A DNA stretch of 64,000 nucleotides from Microtetraspora fusca (GCF_001570365.1 NZ_BBYK01000070.1:37335-101334); one strand, 5' to 3'. Counted from the first letter of the stretch, positions 26,053 through 34,994 are shown. Numbers and translations are program-made. The notes: a model not told the origin generated them from the sequence alone.

Positions 26053-26694
26053 ATGTCACCCGAGGAGCCGGCCCTGCGCCTGCCGCGAGCCGTCGTGTTC
26101 GCGGCGGTGTGCGTCGTCGTCTCCGCGGCCGCGCACGCCTTCGCCGGCGGCGGCACGGTCCCGCCCGAGGTGATGGCGCTCGGCGCGGTCGGCGCCCTGG
26201 CGGTCGCGTACGCGCTGAACGGGCGCGAGCGCGGTCCCCAGGCGGTGCTGGCGGCGACGATCGGCGCCCAGGTCCTGCTGCACGAGCTGTTCGCCTGGTC
26301 CGCTCCGGCCGGGCCCGCCGCGCCGTTCCCGCCCGCGCCGGTCGTCGGGATCGGGCCGGTCGTGGGCCCCCTGCCGCCGGTGCCGCCGCCCTTCGCCGGG
26401 TCGGGCCACGCCGGCCACCTCGGCGTGGGGATGACGCTGGCCCACCTGGTCCTCGCCGTGATCACCGGCTGGTGGCTGTATCGCGGCGAGCGCGCGGTGT
26501 GGCTGATGCTGCGGCTGTGGAGCGCGGCCCCGCTGGCCGTGCTCCGATGGATCCGCGCCCTCTCGGCCGGGGTGTTCGCGCCGCCGGCCCGTCCCGTTCC
26601 GCCGTCCGAGGCCGGGCCGTATGTCGGCAGGGAGGTCGAGGCGGCGATCCACCGGCGCGGCCCGCCGCTTCGCCCCGCGCCGGCCCAGGGCTGA
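26053..26694 (+). CDS. histidine-containing integral membrane protein
   Basis: This 213-residue protein has about four hydrophobic segments (near 12-33, 37-54, 58-75 and 118-140) and histidines at membrane edges: A-A-A-H-A-F, L-L-H-E-L-F and S-G-H-A-G-H-L-G. The ATG at 26053 has GGGAGG nine bases upstream. I do not recognise a named family, but similar proteins often accompany CopC-type copper genes in actinomycetes, and a CopC gene follows by 162 bp. A role in copper handling is inference from that neighbour and the histidines. Confidence 0.65.
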   Translation: MSPEEPALRLPRAVVFAAVCVVVSAAAHAFAGGGTVPPEVMALGAVGALAVAYALNGRERGPQAVLAATIGAQVLLHELFAWSAPAGPAAPFPPAPVVGIGPVVGPLPPVPPPFAGSGHAGHLGVGMTLAHLVLAVITGWWLYRGERAVWLMLRLWSAAPLAVLRWIRALSAGVFAPPARPVPPSEAGPYVGREVEAAIHRRGPPLRPAPAQG

Positions 26695-26856
26695 CCGGCG
26701 CGGCCGTACGTCGCTCCCCGCTCCGCGGTGCGGACGACGCGGCCGCCTCCGCCGGACCGCCGGGTCCGGGCGCTTCCGACGCTCGCACGCTCCGCCGTAC
26801 GGCGAGAGCGCTTTTCGGTTTTCCCGGTTAAGTCCGGATTTCGTATGGAGTCAGAG

Positions 26857-27489
26857 ATGGCCTTCCTGCCACGATTCATCCGCGGCGGTCTCATAGCCGC
26901 GCTCGGCTGCGGGATCTTCCTCACCACCGCGACGACCGCCGCCCAGGCCCACGACAGCCTGAAGAGCAGCACCCCCGCCGAGAACGCCAAGGTCACCGAG
27001 CTCAAGACGATCGAGCTCGACTACAGCGCCCAGGTCCGCTTCCCCGTCGTCGCGATGAGGGACAGTGCGGGCAAGCCGATCGCGGTCGGCGCGGCGCACG
27101 CCGAAGGGGCCAAGGTACGCGCCGACGTGACGGCACCGCTGGCGCCCGGCGGCTACGTGCTCGCCTGGCGGGTCGTCTCCTCGGACGGCCACCCCATCGA
27201 AGGGGAGATCCCGTTCACGGTGATCGGCTCGGGCGGGGCCGGGGCGGCCACGCCGGTCGCCTCCATCTCGGCGTCGAGCGCCGCCGCCACGAGCGAGCCG
27301 ACGCCCGAGGCCGCCTCGTCCGTGGCCGCCCCGCCCGCCGCGCAGCCGTCCGCGTCGGCCGCCCGGGACGTGGACAGCGGGCGCGGCGCCGGAGGGTGGA
27401 TCTGGGGCGGCCTCCTCGCCCTGGCCGTGGTCGGAGTCGTGATCTGGCTGCGCAACAGCAGGGGAGGCGCCCCCGGAACCCAGGGCTGA
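26857..27489 (+). CDS. CopC-domain copper-binding protein with C-terminal membrane anchor
   Basis: This 210-residue exported protein has a signal peptide (residues 1-31, ending A-Q-A). The mature form begins with His32, and a second key His is at 112 in S-D-G-H-P-I, the pair expected to bind Cu(II) in CopC proteins. A CopC beta-sandwich spans 32-125, followed by an Ala/Ser/Pro linker and one transmembrane helix near 185-203. No CopD/YcnJ fusion is present. It probably holds copper at the outer membrane face. The ATG at 26857 is preferred over 26845 because GGAG is well spaced before it. Confidence 0.88.
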   Translation: MAFLPRFIRGGLIAALGCGIFLTTATTAAQAHDSLKSSTPAENAKVTELKTIELDYSAQVRFPVVAMRDSAGKPIAVGAAHAEGAKVRADVTAPLAPGGYVLAWRVVSSDGHPIEGEIPFTVIGSGGAGAATPVASISASSAAATSEPTPEAASSVAAPPAAQPSASAARDVDSGRGAGGWIWGGLLALAVVGVVIWLRNSRGGAPGTQG

Positions 27490-27503
27490 CGGGCCGGAGG
27501 AGA

Positions 27504-27526
27504 GGCCCGGCCTCTGCGGCCGGGCC
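27504..27526. terminator. bidirectional terminator hairpin
   Basis: GGCCCGGCC (27504-27512) pairs perfectly with GGCCGGGCC (27518-27526) around a five-base loop. It sits in the 49-bp gap between the convergent copC-type and cbiO genes, so it should end both transcripts. Confidence 0.65.
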
Positions 27527-27538
27527 CCGGCCATCAGG

Positions 27539-28375
27539 TCAGGGCCGGAGGTCCGGCCGCAGGCCGAGCACCTCCTCCGGGCTGCGCGGGTCGGGGGCGT
27601 CCGCGGGCAGCCCGTCGACGGCGCGCAACACCCGCCCCACCGCCGGGCCCCAGGCCGGGCGGAGCGAGGCGGCGCGCAGCAGGGCGGCGTCGGTGAGCAG
27701 CGTGTCCGCCGGCCCGAAGCGCAGCTCTCCCCGCGCGATGATCGCGGCGTCCCGCGCCCATCTGTGGGCGAAGTCCACATCATGCGTGGACGCGATGATC
27801 GTGGTGCCGTCCTCCTGCAGCCGCCGCAGCGTCTCCAGGAGCGCCTCCGTGCCCGCCGGGTCGAGACCGGCCGTGGGCTCGTCCAGGGTGAGCACCACCG
27901 GGCGCAGCGCGAGCGCCCCCGCGATCGCGACCCGCTTGCGCTGGCCGAAGGACAGCAGGTGGGTGGGCTGGTCGGCGAGGGAGGAGATCTCCATGTCCTC
28001 CAGCGCTGACGTCACGCGCGCCGCGACGGCCTCCGGAGGTAGGCCGAGGTTCAGCGGGCCGAAGGAGACGTCCTGCCCGACCGTGGCGGCGAAGAGCTGG
28101 TCGTCCGGATCCTGGTGCACGAACTGGACCCGTGTACGGAAATCGGCGAGCGCGGCGCGGCCGTAGGCGACGGGCCGGCCGTCCAGCAGGACCCGGCCCG
28201 CCGCCGGGCGCAGCCCCCCGCACAGGAGGCGCAGCAGCGTGGTCTTCCCGCCGCCGTTGGGCCCGAGCACGGCGAGGGAGGTTCCTCGGGCCACCTCCAG
28301 GCTGAGCTCGGAGAAGACCGGGGCGGCCCCCGGATACGCGTACGAGAGCCGGTCGGCGGCGAGCACCGCGGTCAT
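27539..28375 (-). CDS. cbiO: cobalt ECF transporter ATPase
   Basis: This 278-residue ABC ATPase has Walker [10 protein letters not shown] near residue 40, Q-loop Q-D-P-D-D-Q-L-F, signature L-S-F-G-Q-R-K-R and Walker B V-L-T-L-D-E-P. The Q-x-P-D-D-Q-L-F form and the L-S-F-G-Q signature are typical of ECF transporter subunits. It is the last gene of cbiMNQO and powers cobalt uptake. The start at 28375 has AAGGGG nine bases upstream; an ATG at 28384 is the alternative. The C-terminal extension of about 50 residues is proline-rich. Confidence 0.93.
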   Translation of the reverse strand: MTAVLAADRLSYAYPGAAPVFSELSLEVARGTSLAVLGPNGGGKTTLLRLLCGGLRPAAGRVLLDGRPVAYGRAALADFRTRVQFVHQDPDDQLFAATVGQDVSFGPLNLGLPPEAVAARVTSALEDMEISSLADQPTHLLSFGQRKRVAIAGALALRPVVLTLDEPTAGLDPAGTEALLETLRRLQEDGTTIIASTHDVDFAHRWARDAAIIARGELRFGPADTLLTDAALLRAASLRPAWGPAVGRVLRAVDGLPADAPDPRSPEEVLGLRPDLRP

Positions 28376-28411
28376 TGCGGGCATCCCCTTTCGGAGGAGG
28401 GGCGGCCGGGC

Positions 28412-29173
28412 TCAGCCGAGGCCCGGCACGGAGGACGGCACGAGGGACAGCGCGACGGTCAGCACCGCCGCCACCACCCCGGGGAGCGGGGCCAGCGCGA
28501 GGAAGCGGCCGCGCAGGGGGAGGGGCTCGACGCTGACCGCGAGGCCGCCCGTGTAGCCGCGGTCGCCCAGGCCGTCCTCCAGACGCCGCGCCCGGTCGAA
28601 GGACAGGACGAAGATCTGGGCGGCCAGCCCCGTGACCGACCTCCATCGGGCCCGCCACGACCGCGCCCCGAGCCGGTCGGCCTGGGCCCGCCGTACGGCG
28701 TCGACCGTCTCCAGCACGACGGACAGCATCCGGTAGACGAGTCCGGCCACTTCGGCGAGTCCGGCGAGGCCGCGCCTGCGGGCCAGGCGCGGCAGCACAT
28801 CGGCGAGCGGCGTCGTCATGGCGAACAGGAGCTGGGAGAGGACGGCGGCCGCGCAGCGGCCGATCACCTCACCCGCCCGCGCCGCCCCGCCGGGCGCCCA
28901 GGCGAGCCCGGACGTGTCCACGCTGACGAGGAAGGTAAGCGCGCCGGTGACGACGAACGCGAGCGGGGCGCGGGCCGAGCGCAGGAACGCGCGCGGCGGC
29001 ACCCGGGCCCAGCCGAGCGCGACCGCGAGTGTGATCGCGGCCGTGATCGGGGCGCCCGGCCAGGGCGGCAGCACCAGGGCGCACAGGAGCAGCGTCCCCG
29101 CCAGGAGCGCCTTGGCGGCGGGGTGGTGCCCCCGCCACGGGCTGCGGTAGGCGGCGGCGTCGATCGCGAGCAT
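28412..29173 (-). CDS. cbiQ: cobalt ECF transporter transmembrane subunit
   Basis: This 253-residue membrane protein has about five to six hydrophobic helices and the two coupling-helix-like arginine motifs of T-components (R-A-Q-A-D-R-L-G-A near residue 165 and A-R-R-L-E-D-G-L near 205) that contact the ATPase. It begins M-L-A-I-D, as many CbiQ proteins do. It lies 9 bp after cbiN and 36 bp before the cbiO start in the same operon. Confidence 0.9.
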   Translation of the reverse strand: MLAIDAAAYRSPWRGHHPAAKALLAGTLLLCALVLPPWPGAPITAAITLAVALGWARVPPRAFLRSARAPLAFVVTGALTFLVSVDTSGLAWAPGGAARAGEVIGRCAAAVLSQLLFAMTTPLADVLPRLARRRGLAGLAEVAGLVYRMLSVVLETVDAVRRAQADRLGARSWRARWRSVTGLAAQIFVLSFDRARRLEDGLGDRGYTGGLAVSVEPLPLRGRFLALAPLPGVVAAVLTVALSLVPSSVPGLG

Positions 29174-29182
29174 GCGCCGGGC

Positions 29183-29545
29183 TCACCCGCCGCCGGGCTC
29201 GACCGCCCCGCCGCGGTCCGCGCCCGGCGCCCTGTCCGCCGCAGACGCGTGCCACAGCCGGTTGCGGGTGCGCGCGACGCCGAAGTAGTAGCCGAGGAAC
29301 CCGGCGCCGACCGCGGCCTGCAGGGCGAACAGCGCCGACTCGATCTCACCGGACGGCGGCTCGTACAGCGAGGCGAACCAGGGCTTGTAGTCGGGCGCGA
29401 GCTCGGCGATCGCGGTCTCCGCCTGCGCGTCCGCGCCCGCGAACGGCTCCTCATGCCCGTCGCCCGCGCCGATCACCAGGGGCAGTACGGCGAGCGCGGC
29501 GACGGTGGCCAGCAGGAGCAGGTTGACGACGACGTTGCGCTTCAC
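29183..29545 (-). CDS. cbiN: cobalt transporter small subunit
   Basis: This 120-residue protein has one N-terminal and one C-terminal hydrophobic helix (about 5-25 and 70-88). The exported loop carries [11 protein letters not shown] and the conserved K-P-W-F. CbiN assists CbiM in loading cobalt. It starts GTG and overlaps the cbiM stop in GTGA. The tail from about residue 100 is longer than in typical CbiN and rich in Gly, Asp and Arg. Confidence 0.9.
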   Translation of the reverse strand: MKRNVVVNLLLLATVAALAVLPLVIGAGDGHEEPFAGADAQAETAIAELAPDYKPWFASLYEPPSGEIESALFALQAAVGAGFLGYYFGVARTRNRLWHASAADRAPGADRGGAVEPGGG

Positions 29546-30219
29546 GAGGCCACCTGGCCTTCCTTGAGGACGCGCAGCCGGATCAGCTCGGCCGCGCTGG
29601 TGGAGCGGAGCAGGCGGACGACGAGCACCGTGAGCAGGCCCTCACTCACGGCCAGCGGGATCTGGGTCACCGCGAAGATCGCGCCGAACTTGGTCAGCGC
29701 CCCGGCGAAGCCGCCGGCCGGGTCGGGGAAGGCGAGCGCGAGCTGCGCCGACGTCACGCAGTACGTCACCAGGTCGGCGACGAAGGCGCCGGCGAAGACC
29801 GCGACGAGCAGCCTCCCGCCGAGCCGCCGGGTCAGCGCGTACGCGCCGTATCCGGCCCATGGGCCGACGACGGCCATGGAGAAGGCGTTGGCCCCGAGCG
29901 TGGTCAGCCCGCCGTGGGCGAGCAGCAGGGCTTGGAAGAGCAGCGTGATCGTGCCGAGCACGGTCATCACGGGCGGCCGGAACAGGATGGCTCCGAGGCC
30001 GGTGCCGGTGGGGTGGGAGCAGCTGCCGGTGACCGAGGGGATCTTCAGGGCCGACAGGACGAAGCAGAAGGCCCCGGACGCTCCGATGAGCAGCTTCGCC
30101 TCGGGGTTCTCCTTCAACTGCCGATTGAGTCGTACGACGCCGTGAACGACGAAGGGGGCGGCCGCGACGGTCCAGGCCGCCGCGTGGAGCGGAGGGAGGA
30201 ATCCCTCGGCGATGTGCAT
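29542..30219 (-). CDS. cbiM: cobalt transporter substrate-specific subunit
   Basis: This 225-residue S-component begins M-H-I-A-E-G-F-L. The free N-terminal Met-His coordinates Co(II) in this family, which fixes the ATG at 30219. A second conserved region, [11 protein letters not shown] near residue 68, completes the metal site. Several membrane helices follow. It is the first gene of the cbiMNQO operon and lies under a cobalamin riboswitch, so import rises when cobalamin is scarce. Confidence 0.95.
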   Translation of the reverse strand: MHIAEGFLPPLHAAAWTVAAAPFVVHGVVRLNRQLKENPEAKLLIGASGAFCFVLSALKIPSVTGSCSHPTGTGLGAILFRPPVMTVLGTITLLFQALLLAHGGLTTLGANAFSMAVVGPWAGYGAYALTRRLGGRLLVAVFAGAFVADLVTYCVTSAQLALAFPDPAGGFAGALTKFGAIFAVTQIPLAVSEGLLTVLVVRLLRSTSAAELIRLRVLKEGQVAS

Positions 30220-30264
30220 GATTGAAACGCCGACCTTTCCAGCACCTCGTGGATGGTGTTTCCA

Positions 30265-30462
30265 TGCCTTGGCCGGTCTCCTGGCTGACGGGTTGGCACA
30301 TCTCGCTCGCCTTCCCAGGCGGCTGGCGCCCAGTGGCTCCGCGTACGCGGATGAGCGAGAGCATTCCCGATCACAGTGGCGAGGGCCGCGCCGGATTCGC
30401 GTCCCGGATGGGGCGCGCACCGGACTTCCCGTTTGCCGAGGCGCGTTCAGCGTAAGCCTGGT
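30265..30462 (-). ncRNA. cobalamin riboswitch controlling cbiMNQO
   Basis: On the minus strand the core begins GGGAAGTCCGGTG near 30431, continues through a variable insertion to CGAATCCGGCGCGG and the invariant GCCACTGT (near 30373-30380), and ends with the B12 box AGCCAGGAGACCGG at 30271-30289. These are the hallmark blocks of the AdoCbl aptamer. The distance to the cbiM ATG is about 50 nt. The segment between GGTG and the CGAATCCGG block is longer than usual. No clear U-run terminator follows, so control of translation is likely. Confidence 0.88.
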
Positions 30463-30467
30463 CTCTC

Positions 30468-30496
30468 GTTATCGACAAGGCGGGGTAAATGCACAA
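30468..30496 (-). promoter_or_regulatory. promoter of the cbiM riboswitch transcript
   Basis: On the minus strand TTGTGC (30496-30491) is followed after exactly 17 bp by GATAAC (30473-30468). The start of transcription would be near 30461, right at the 5' side of the aptamer, which supports both calls. Confidence 0.5.
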
Positions 30497-30564
30497 CGTC
30501 TGCAACATTGGCGCCGCGGTGCGCCGGGACGGACGCGACCGGCCGGGCGGAGAACGGGACGAAG

Positions 30565-30592
30565 TTGACGTTCGCGACGGGTGCGGGATACG
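30565..30592 (+). promoter_or_regulatory. promoter of the chelatase riboswitch transcript
   Basis: TTGACG (30565-30570), 16 bp, then GATACG (30587-30592). The predicted start near 30599 is just before the conserved aptamer core. The spacing is acceptable, but the -10 is only a partial match. Confidence 0.4.
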
Positions 30593-30598
30593 TTCCCG

Positions 30599-30720
30599 AG
30601 GATTCGCGGTGGTCCGAGGGAAGTCCGGTGAGATGCCGGTGCGGTCGCGCCACTGTATCCGGGACGCGAGTCCTGGGAGCCAGGTCACTTGGCCGCCGCG
30701 TCCTCGTCTGGCGGGACGCG
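30599..30720 (+). ncRNA. cobalamin riboswitch controlling the chelatase/cobO/cobB operon
   Basis: The core starts GGTGGTCCGAGGGAAG and continues CCGGTGAGATGCCGGTGCGG to the invariant CGCCACTGT (near 30646-30654), then the B12-box region GAGTCCTGGGAGCCAGGTCA (30667-30687). A 7-bp stem CGCGTCC/GGACGCG (30697-30703 with 30714-30720) follows as a possible expression platform, just ahead of an AAGGAGG ribosome site. The B12 box is less canonical than in the other two copies (GGGAGCC where GGAGACC is common). Confidence 0.82.
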
Positions 30721-30739
30721 TCATCCCAAGGAGGCATCG

Positions 30740-30832
30740 ATGAGCGGGTCGGCGACCTCACGCCCCCACGACCACGATCACGGCCGCGGCCCCGCCGCGC
30801 CCGGCGTCCCTCCTGCCGCCACCGCCTCCTGA
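30740..30832 (+). CDS. 30-residue histidine-containing ORF under the riboswitch
   Basis: A perfect AAGGAGG sits six bases before this ATG. The peptide begins MSGSATSRPHDHDHGRG, so it has an H-D-H-D-H cluster, then a Pro/Ala tail. It is the first open frame after the riboswitch and ends 103 nt before the chelatase GTG. It might be a metal-binding microprotein, a regulatory leader peptide, or the stub of a lost metal transporter gene. I recognise no family. Confidence 0.45.
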   Translation: MSGSATSRPHDHDHGRGPAAPGVPPAATAS

Positions 30833-30935
30833 CCCGCGCTTTCGCGCGTGGACCCCGTACCCCGCGTTCTTCCGTGACGCCGTCGTGCCGTGCGGCGGCC
30901 GACCGCGCCCGGCCGGACCATCAGAAGGGACCGAT

Positions 30936-33020
30936 GTGATCACCGCCTATCCATTCAGCGCCGTCGTGGGGCTCGACGACCTCAAGTTGGCGCTGATTCT
31001 CAACGCGGTCTCTCCCCGGGTGGGCGGCGTGCTGGTGCGCGGCGAGAAGGGCACCGCCAAGTCCACGATCGTCCGCGCCCTGGCCGCGCAGCTCCCCCCG
31101 GTCGAGGTGGTCGCCGGATGCCGCTTCGCGTGCGATCCCGCGGCTCCCGACCCCTCCTGCCCGGACGGCCCCCACACCGGGGCCGAGGAGAGCCGGTCGC
31201 GCCCGGCCGCGCTCGTGGAGCTGCCCGTGGGCGCGTCGGAGGACCGGCTGGTGGGGGCGCTGGACATCGAGCGGGCGCTCACCGAGGGCGTCAAGGCCTT
31301 CGAGCCGGGCCTGCTCGCCGCCGCCCACCGAGGCGTGCTCTACGTGGACGAGGTCAACCTGCTGCACGACCACCTCGTGGACCTGCTGCTCGACGCCGCC
31401 GCGCTCGGGACCTGCTTCGTCGAGCGCGAGTCGGTCTCCGTACGGCACGCGGCGCGCTTCCTCCTCGTCGGCACCATGAACCCGGAGGAGGGCGAGCTGC
31501 GGCCGCAGCTCCTGGACCGCTTCGGGCTGACCGTCGAGGTGCGGGCGTCCCGCGACCCGGACGAGCGGGCCGAGGTCGTACGGCGGCGGCTGGCCTTCGA
31601 CGCCGACCCCGCGGGGTTCGCCGCGCGGTGGCGGGAGGAGGAGGCGGCGCTGGCCGAGCGCATCCTGCGGGCGAGGGAGCGGGTCGCGGACGTCGTCCTG
31701 CCGGACGTGCGGCTGCGCCAGATCGCGGCGGTGTGCGCCGGATTCGAGGTCGACGGGCTTCGTGCCGACCTGGTGACCGCCAACGCCGCCATCGCCCACG
31801 CGGCGTGGCGGGGCCGTACCACGGTGACGAGCGAGGACGTGCGCGCGGCGGCCCGGCTCTCCCTGCCGCACCGCCGCAGGCGCGACCCGTTCGACGCGCC
31901 CGGCCTGGACGAGGACCAGCTCGACGACCTGCTGTCCCGGCACGACGCGCCGGACCCGGACGACGACCCGGACCACGGTCCGTCCGGCCCCGGTCCCGAG
32001 GGGCCGCACGACCCGGGACCCGAGGGTTCGGAGGGTCCGAACGGCGCCGACGGCGCGGATGGACCCACCCCGGAGGGCGCGGACCAATCGGCCGTTCTCG
32101 GCGACCCTCGCGGCGAGGACCGGAACGCCCCCGAAGGCGACGGCCCCGCCTCTGACAGTGGTGCCCCCGGTGAGCGGGTGATCGCCGCCGGCGAGCCGTA
32201 CCGGGTGCGGCCCTTCCGCGTGCCGGGGCTGGGCGAGAGCGCCGCGGGGCGGCGGTCGCGGGCGCGCACCCCGAACGGCCGCACCGTCGGCGCGCGGCTG
32301 CCCTCCGGCCGTCTCCAGCGGCCGCACCTGCCCGCGACCCTGCGCGCCGCCGCGCCGTACCAGCGCGAGCGCGGCCGTACCGGGCCGGGCCTGCTGATAC
32401 GCGACACCGACCTGCGCGAGTCGGTCCGGGAGGGCAGGGAGGGCAACCTCGTCCTGTTCGTCGTGGACGCGAGCGGCTCGATGGCGGCCCGTCGCCGGAT
32501 GAGGGAGGTCAAGGCGGCCGTGCTGAGCCTGCTCCTGGACGCCTACCAGCGGCGGGACAAGGTCGGGCTGATCACGTTCCGAGGGTCGGACGCCGAGCTG
32601 GTGCTGCCGCCGACCTCGTCCGTGGAGGCCGGGGCGGCGCGGCTGCGCGAGCTGCCGACCGGCGGCCGGACCCCGCTGGCCGCGGGGCTGCGCCGGGCGG
32701 CCGAGGTGCTCCGCGTCGAGCGGATGCGCGACCCCTCCAGGCGGCCCCTGCTCGTCGTGATCACCGACGGTCGGGCCACGGCGGGGAGCGACGTGGCCGG
32801 CCCGGCCGCCCGGCTCGCCGGCACGGCCGGCGTCGTCGTGGACTGCGAGAGCGGCCCCGTACGGCTGGGCCTGGCTCTCGACCTCGCGGCCCGGCTGGGC
32901 GCGCCCGCCGTACGGCTCGACGCGCTCGCGGAGGGCGGCCTGCGCGACCTCGTCCGTGAGCGCAGAGGCGGCGCGGGACCGGCCGGCGGACACCGCAACG
33001 ACTACAGGAAGGCGGTCTGA
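30936..33020 (+). CDS. cobaltochelatase/Mg-chelatase-like subunit, ChlI and ChlD domains fused
   Basis: This 694-residue protein has an N-terminal AAA+ ATPase (residues 5-330) with Walker A G-E-K-G-T-A-K-S-T near 36 and Walker B-like V-L-Y-V-D-E-V-N near 135. An acidic Asp/Gly/Pro-rich linker covers about 340-430. The C-terminal von Willebrand A domain has MIDAS V-V-D-A-S-G-S-M near 510. With CobN it would insert Co(II) into hydrogenobyrinate a,c-diamide, replacing separate CobS and CobT, as is usual in actinobacteria. The GTG at 30936 follows AGAAGGGA and gives the family N-terminus Y-P-F-S-A-V-V-G. Confidence 0.9.
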   Translation: MITAYPFSAVVGLDDLKLALILNAVSPRVGGVLVRGEKGTAKSTIVRALAAQLPPVEVVAGCRFACDPAAPDPSCPDGPHTGAEESRSRPAALVELPVGASEDRLVGALDIERALTEGVKAFEPGLLAAAHRGVLYVDEVNLLHDHLVDLLLDAAALGTCFVERESVSVRHAARFLLVGTMNPEEGELRPQLLDRFGLTVEVRASRDPDERAEVVRRRLAFDADPAGFAARWREEEAALAERILRARERVADVVLPDVRLRQIAAVCAGFEVDGLRADLVTANAAIAHAAWRGRTTVTSEDVRAAARLSLPHRRRRDPFDAPGLDEDQLDDLLSRHDAPDPDDDPDHGPSGPGPEGPHDPGPEGSEGPNGADGADGPTPEGADQSAVLGDPRGEDRNAPEGDGPASDSGAPGERVIAAGEPYRVRPFRVPGLGESAAGRRSRARTPNGRTVGARLPSGRLQRPHLPATLRAAAPYQRERGRTGPGLLIRDTDLRESVREGREGNLVLFVVDASGSMAARRRMREVKAAVLSLLLDAYQRRDKVGLITFRGSDAELVLPPTSSVEAGAARLRELPTGGRTPLAAGLRRAAEVLRVERMRDPSRRPLLVVITDGRATAGSDVAGPAARLAGTAGVVVDCESGPVRLGLALDLAARLGAPAVRLDALAEGGLRDLVRERRGGAGPAGGHRNDYRKAV

Positions 33021-33021
33021 G

Positions 33022-33624
33022 ATGCCGCAGGGCAAGCCGGATGTCGTGCCGGACGACGGTCTGACCACCCGGCAGCGCCGCACCCGGCCGCTGCTGATGG
33101 TGCACACCGGCCCCGGAAAGGGGAAGTCGACCGCCGCCTTCGGGATGGCGCTGCGGGCCTGGAACCAGGGGTGGCCGATCGGGGTGTTCCAGTTCGTCAA
33201 GTCGGCCAAGTGGCGCATCGGCGAGGAGCGCGCCCTGCGGGTGCTCGGCGCGTCCGGCGAGGGCGGCCCGGTGACCTGGCACAAGATGGGCGAGGGCTGG
33301 TCGTGGATCCAGCGGCCGGGCAGCGAGGAGGACCACGCCGCCGCCGCCCGCGAGGGCTGGGAGCAGATCAAGCGCGACCTGGCCGCCGAGACCTACCGCT
33401 TCTACGTGCTCGACGAGTTCACGTACCCGATGAAGTGGGGCTGGCTGGACGTCGCCGACGTGGTCGAGACCCTCACCGCGCGGCCCGGCGCCCAGCACGT
33501 CGTGATCACGGGACGGGACGCCGACCCGCGGCTGATCGAGGCCGCCGACCTGGTGACCGAGATGGGCAAGGTCAAGCACCCGATGGACGCCGGGCAGAAG
33601 GGGCAGAAGGGCATCGAATGGTGA
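33022..33624 (+). CDS. cobO: cob(I)yrinic acid a,c-diamide adenosyltransferase
   Basis: This 200-residue CobO/BtuR-type enzyme has a P-loop H-T-G-P-G-K-G-K-S-T near residues 28-37, then F-Q-F-V-K near 57, V-L-D-E-F near 130 and I-T-G-R-D near 160, all typical. It transfers the adenosyl group from ATP to cobalt. It starts one base after the chelatase stop (TGA-G-ATG) and overlaps cobB by 7 nt, so the three genes are translated as a unit beneath the riboswitch. Confidence 0.95.
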   Translation: MPQGKPDVVPDDGLTTRQRRTRPLLMVHTGPGKGKSTAAFGMALRAWNQGWPIGVFQFVKSAKWRIGEERALRVLGASGEGGPVTWHKMGEGWSWIQRPGSEEDHAAAAREGWEQIKRDLAAETYRFYVLDEFTYPMKWGWLDVADVVETLTARPGAQHVVITGRDADPRLIEAADLVTEMGKVKHPMDAGQKGQKGIEW

Positions 33625-34994
33625 TCCCGCGTCTGGTGATCGCGGCGCCGTCGTCGGGCAGCGGGAAGACCACGGTCGCGACCGGCCTGATGGCGGCGCT
33701 GCGCGCGCGGGGGCTGCGGGTCTCGCCGCACAAGGTGGGCCCCGACTACATCGACCCCGGCTACCACGCGCTGGCCACCGGCCGGCCGGGCCGCAACCTC
33801 GACCCGTGGCTGACCGGCGCCGACCTGGTCGAGCCGCTGTTCCTGCACGGCGCGCGCGACGCCGACATCGCCGTGGTCGAGGGCGTCATGGGCCTGTACG
33901 ACGGCGCCGGGCTGGAGGAGTTCGCCTCCACCGCGCACGTCGCGCGGCTGCTCTGCGCCCCCGTGGTCCTGGTCGTGGACGCCGCCGGACAGGGCCGCTC
34001 GGTCGCCGCGTTGGTGCAGGGGTTCGCCGCGTTCGACACCCGGGTGCGGCTGGGCGGGGTGATCCTCAACCGGGTCGGCTCGCCGCGGCACGAGGAGATC
34101 TGCCGCTCCGCGCTGACGGAGAGCGGCGTGCCGGTGCTCGGCGTGATCCCGCGCATGGACGGGGTGGCCACCCCTTCCCGTCACCTCGGGCTGATCCCCG
34201 CCGCCGAACGGCGGGCCGAGGCGGTGTCCGCCGTGGAGCGCATGGGCGAGCTGGTCGCCGCGTCCTGCGACCTGGAGGCGCTGGTCGCGCTGGCCCGCTC
34301 CGCGCCGCCCCTCGCCGCGCGGCCCTGGAGCGCCGAGTCCTCCCTGGAACGGCCTCCGTCCGGCGAACGGCCCCCGTCCGGCGCGCGGCCCCCGTCCGGC
34401 GCGCGGCCGGTCGTGGCCGTGGCGGGCGGCCCGGCCTTCACCTTCGGGTACGCCGAGCAGGCCGAGCTGCTGGCCGCCGCCGGAGCCGAGGTGGTGACGT
34501 TCGACCCGCTCCGCGACGAGCGCCTCCCGGAGGGCACGGGCGCGATCGTCGTCGGCGGCGGCTTCCCCGAGGTGTACGCGGCCGACCTGTCGGCCAACGA
34601 GCCGCTGCGGCGGCGGGTGGCGGCCTTCGCCGGGCCGATCGCGGCCGAGTGCGCCGGGCTCCTCTACCTCGCCCGCGAGCTGGACGGCCACCCCATGTGC
34701 GGCCGGCTCCCCGTCACCGCGACGATGACCGGCAGGCTGACGCTCGGCTACCGCGACGTCGTGGCGACCGCGCATTCGGTGCTCACTCGGGAGGGCGAGC
34801 GCTACCGCGGCCACGAGTTCCACCGCACCGCCACCGATCCCGGGCACGCGTCGCCGCCGCTGTTCCGCTGGCGCGGCGGGGCCGACGGCTTCGGCGAACC
34901 GCTGCTGGCCGCGTCGTACCTTCACCTGCACTGGGCGGGCAGCCCCGAGCTCGCCGCCCGCCTCGTCGCCGCCTGCGCCCCGGCGGGCGGCTGA
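33618..34994 (+). CDS. cobB: cobyrinate/hydrogenobyrinate a,c-diamide synthase
   Basis: This 458-residue enzyme has an N-terminal dethiobiotin-synthetase-like ATPase (P-loop A-P-S-S-G-S-G-K-T-T at residues 9-18, K-V-G-P-D-Y-I-D-P-G near 39) and a class I glutamine amidotransferase domain with catalytic Cys345 in A-E-C-A-G and a C-terminal H-L-H-W. It amidates the a and c side chains. The linker holds three and a half copies of an 18-bp repeat (34350-34403) encoding P-P-S-G-x-R. The last 14 codons are duplicated 2.8 kb downstream at 37778-37824. Confidence 0.95.
   Translation: MVIPRLVIAAPSSGSGKTTVATGLMAALRARGLRVSPHKVGPDYIDPGYHALATGRPGRNLDPWLTGADLVEPLFLHGARDADIAVVEGVMGLYDGAGLEEFASTAHVARLLCAPVVLVVDAAGQGRSVAALVQGFAAFDTRVRLGGVILNRVGSPRHEEICRSALTESGVPVLGVIPRMDGVATPSRHLGLIPAAERRAEAVSAVERMGELVAASCDLEALVALARSAPPLAARPWSAESSLERPPSGERPPSGARPPSGARPVVAVAGGPAFTFGYAEQAELLAAAGAEVVTFDPLRDERLPEGTGAIVVGGGFPEVYAADLSANEPLRRRVAAFAGPIAAECAGLLYLARELDGHPMCGRLPVTATMTGRLTLGYRDVVATAHSVLTREGERYRGHEFHRTATDPGHASPPLFRWRGGADGFGEPLLAASYLHLHWAGSPELAARLVAACAPAGG

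Noticed and set aside
30376..30939. 187-codon plus-strand frame across the riboswitch region
   Set aside because: It runs through two riboswitches and has no protein features. The structured RNAs explain the conservation.
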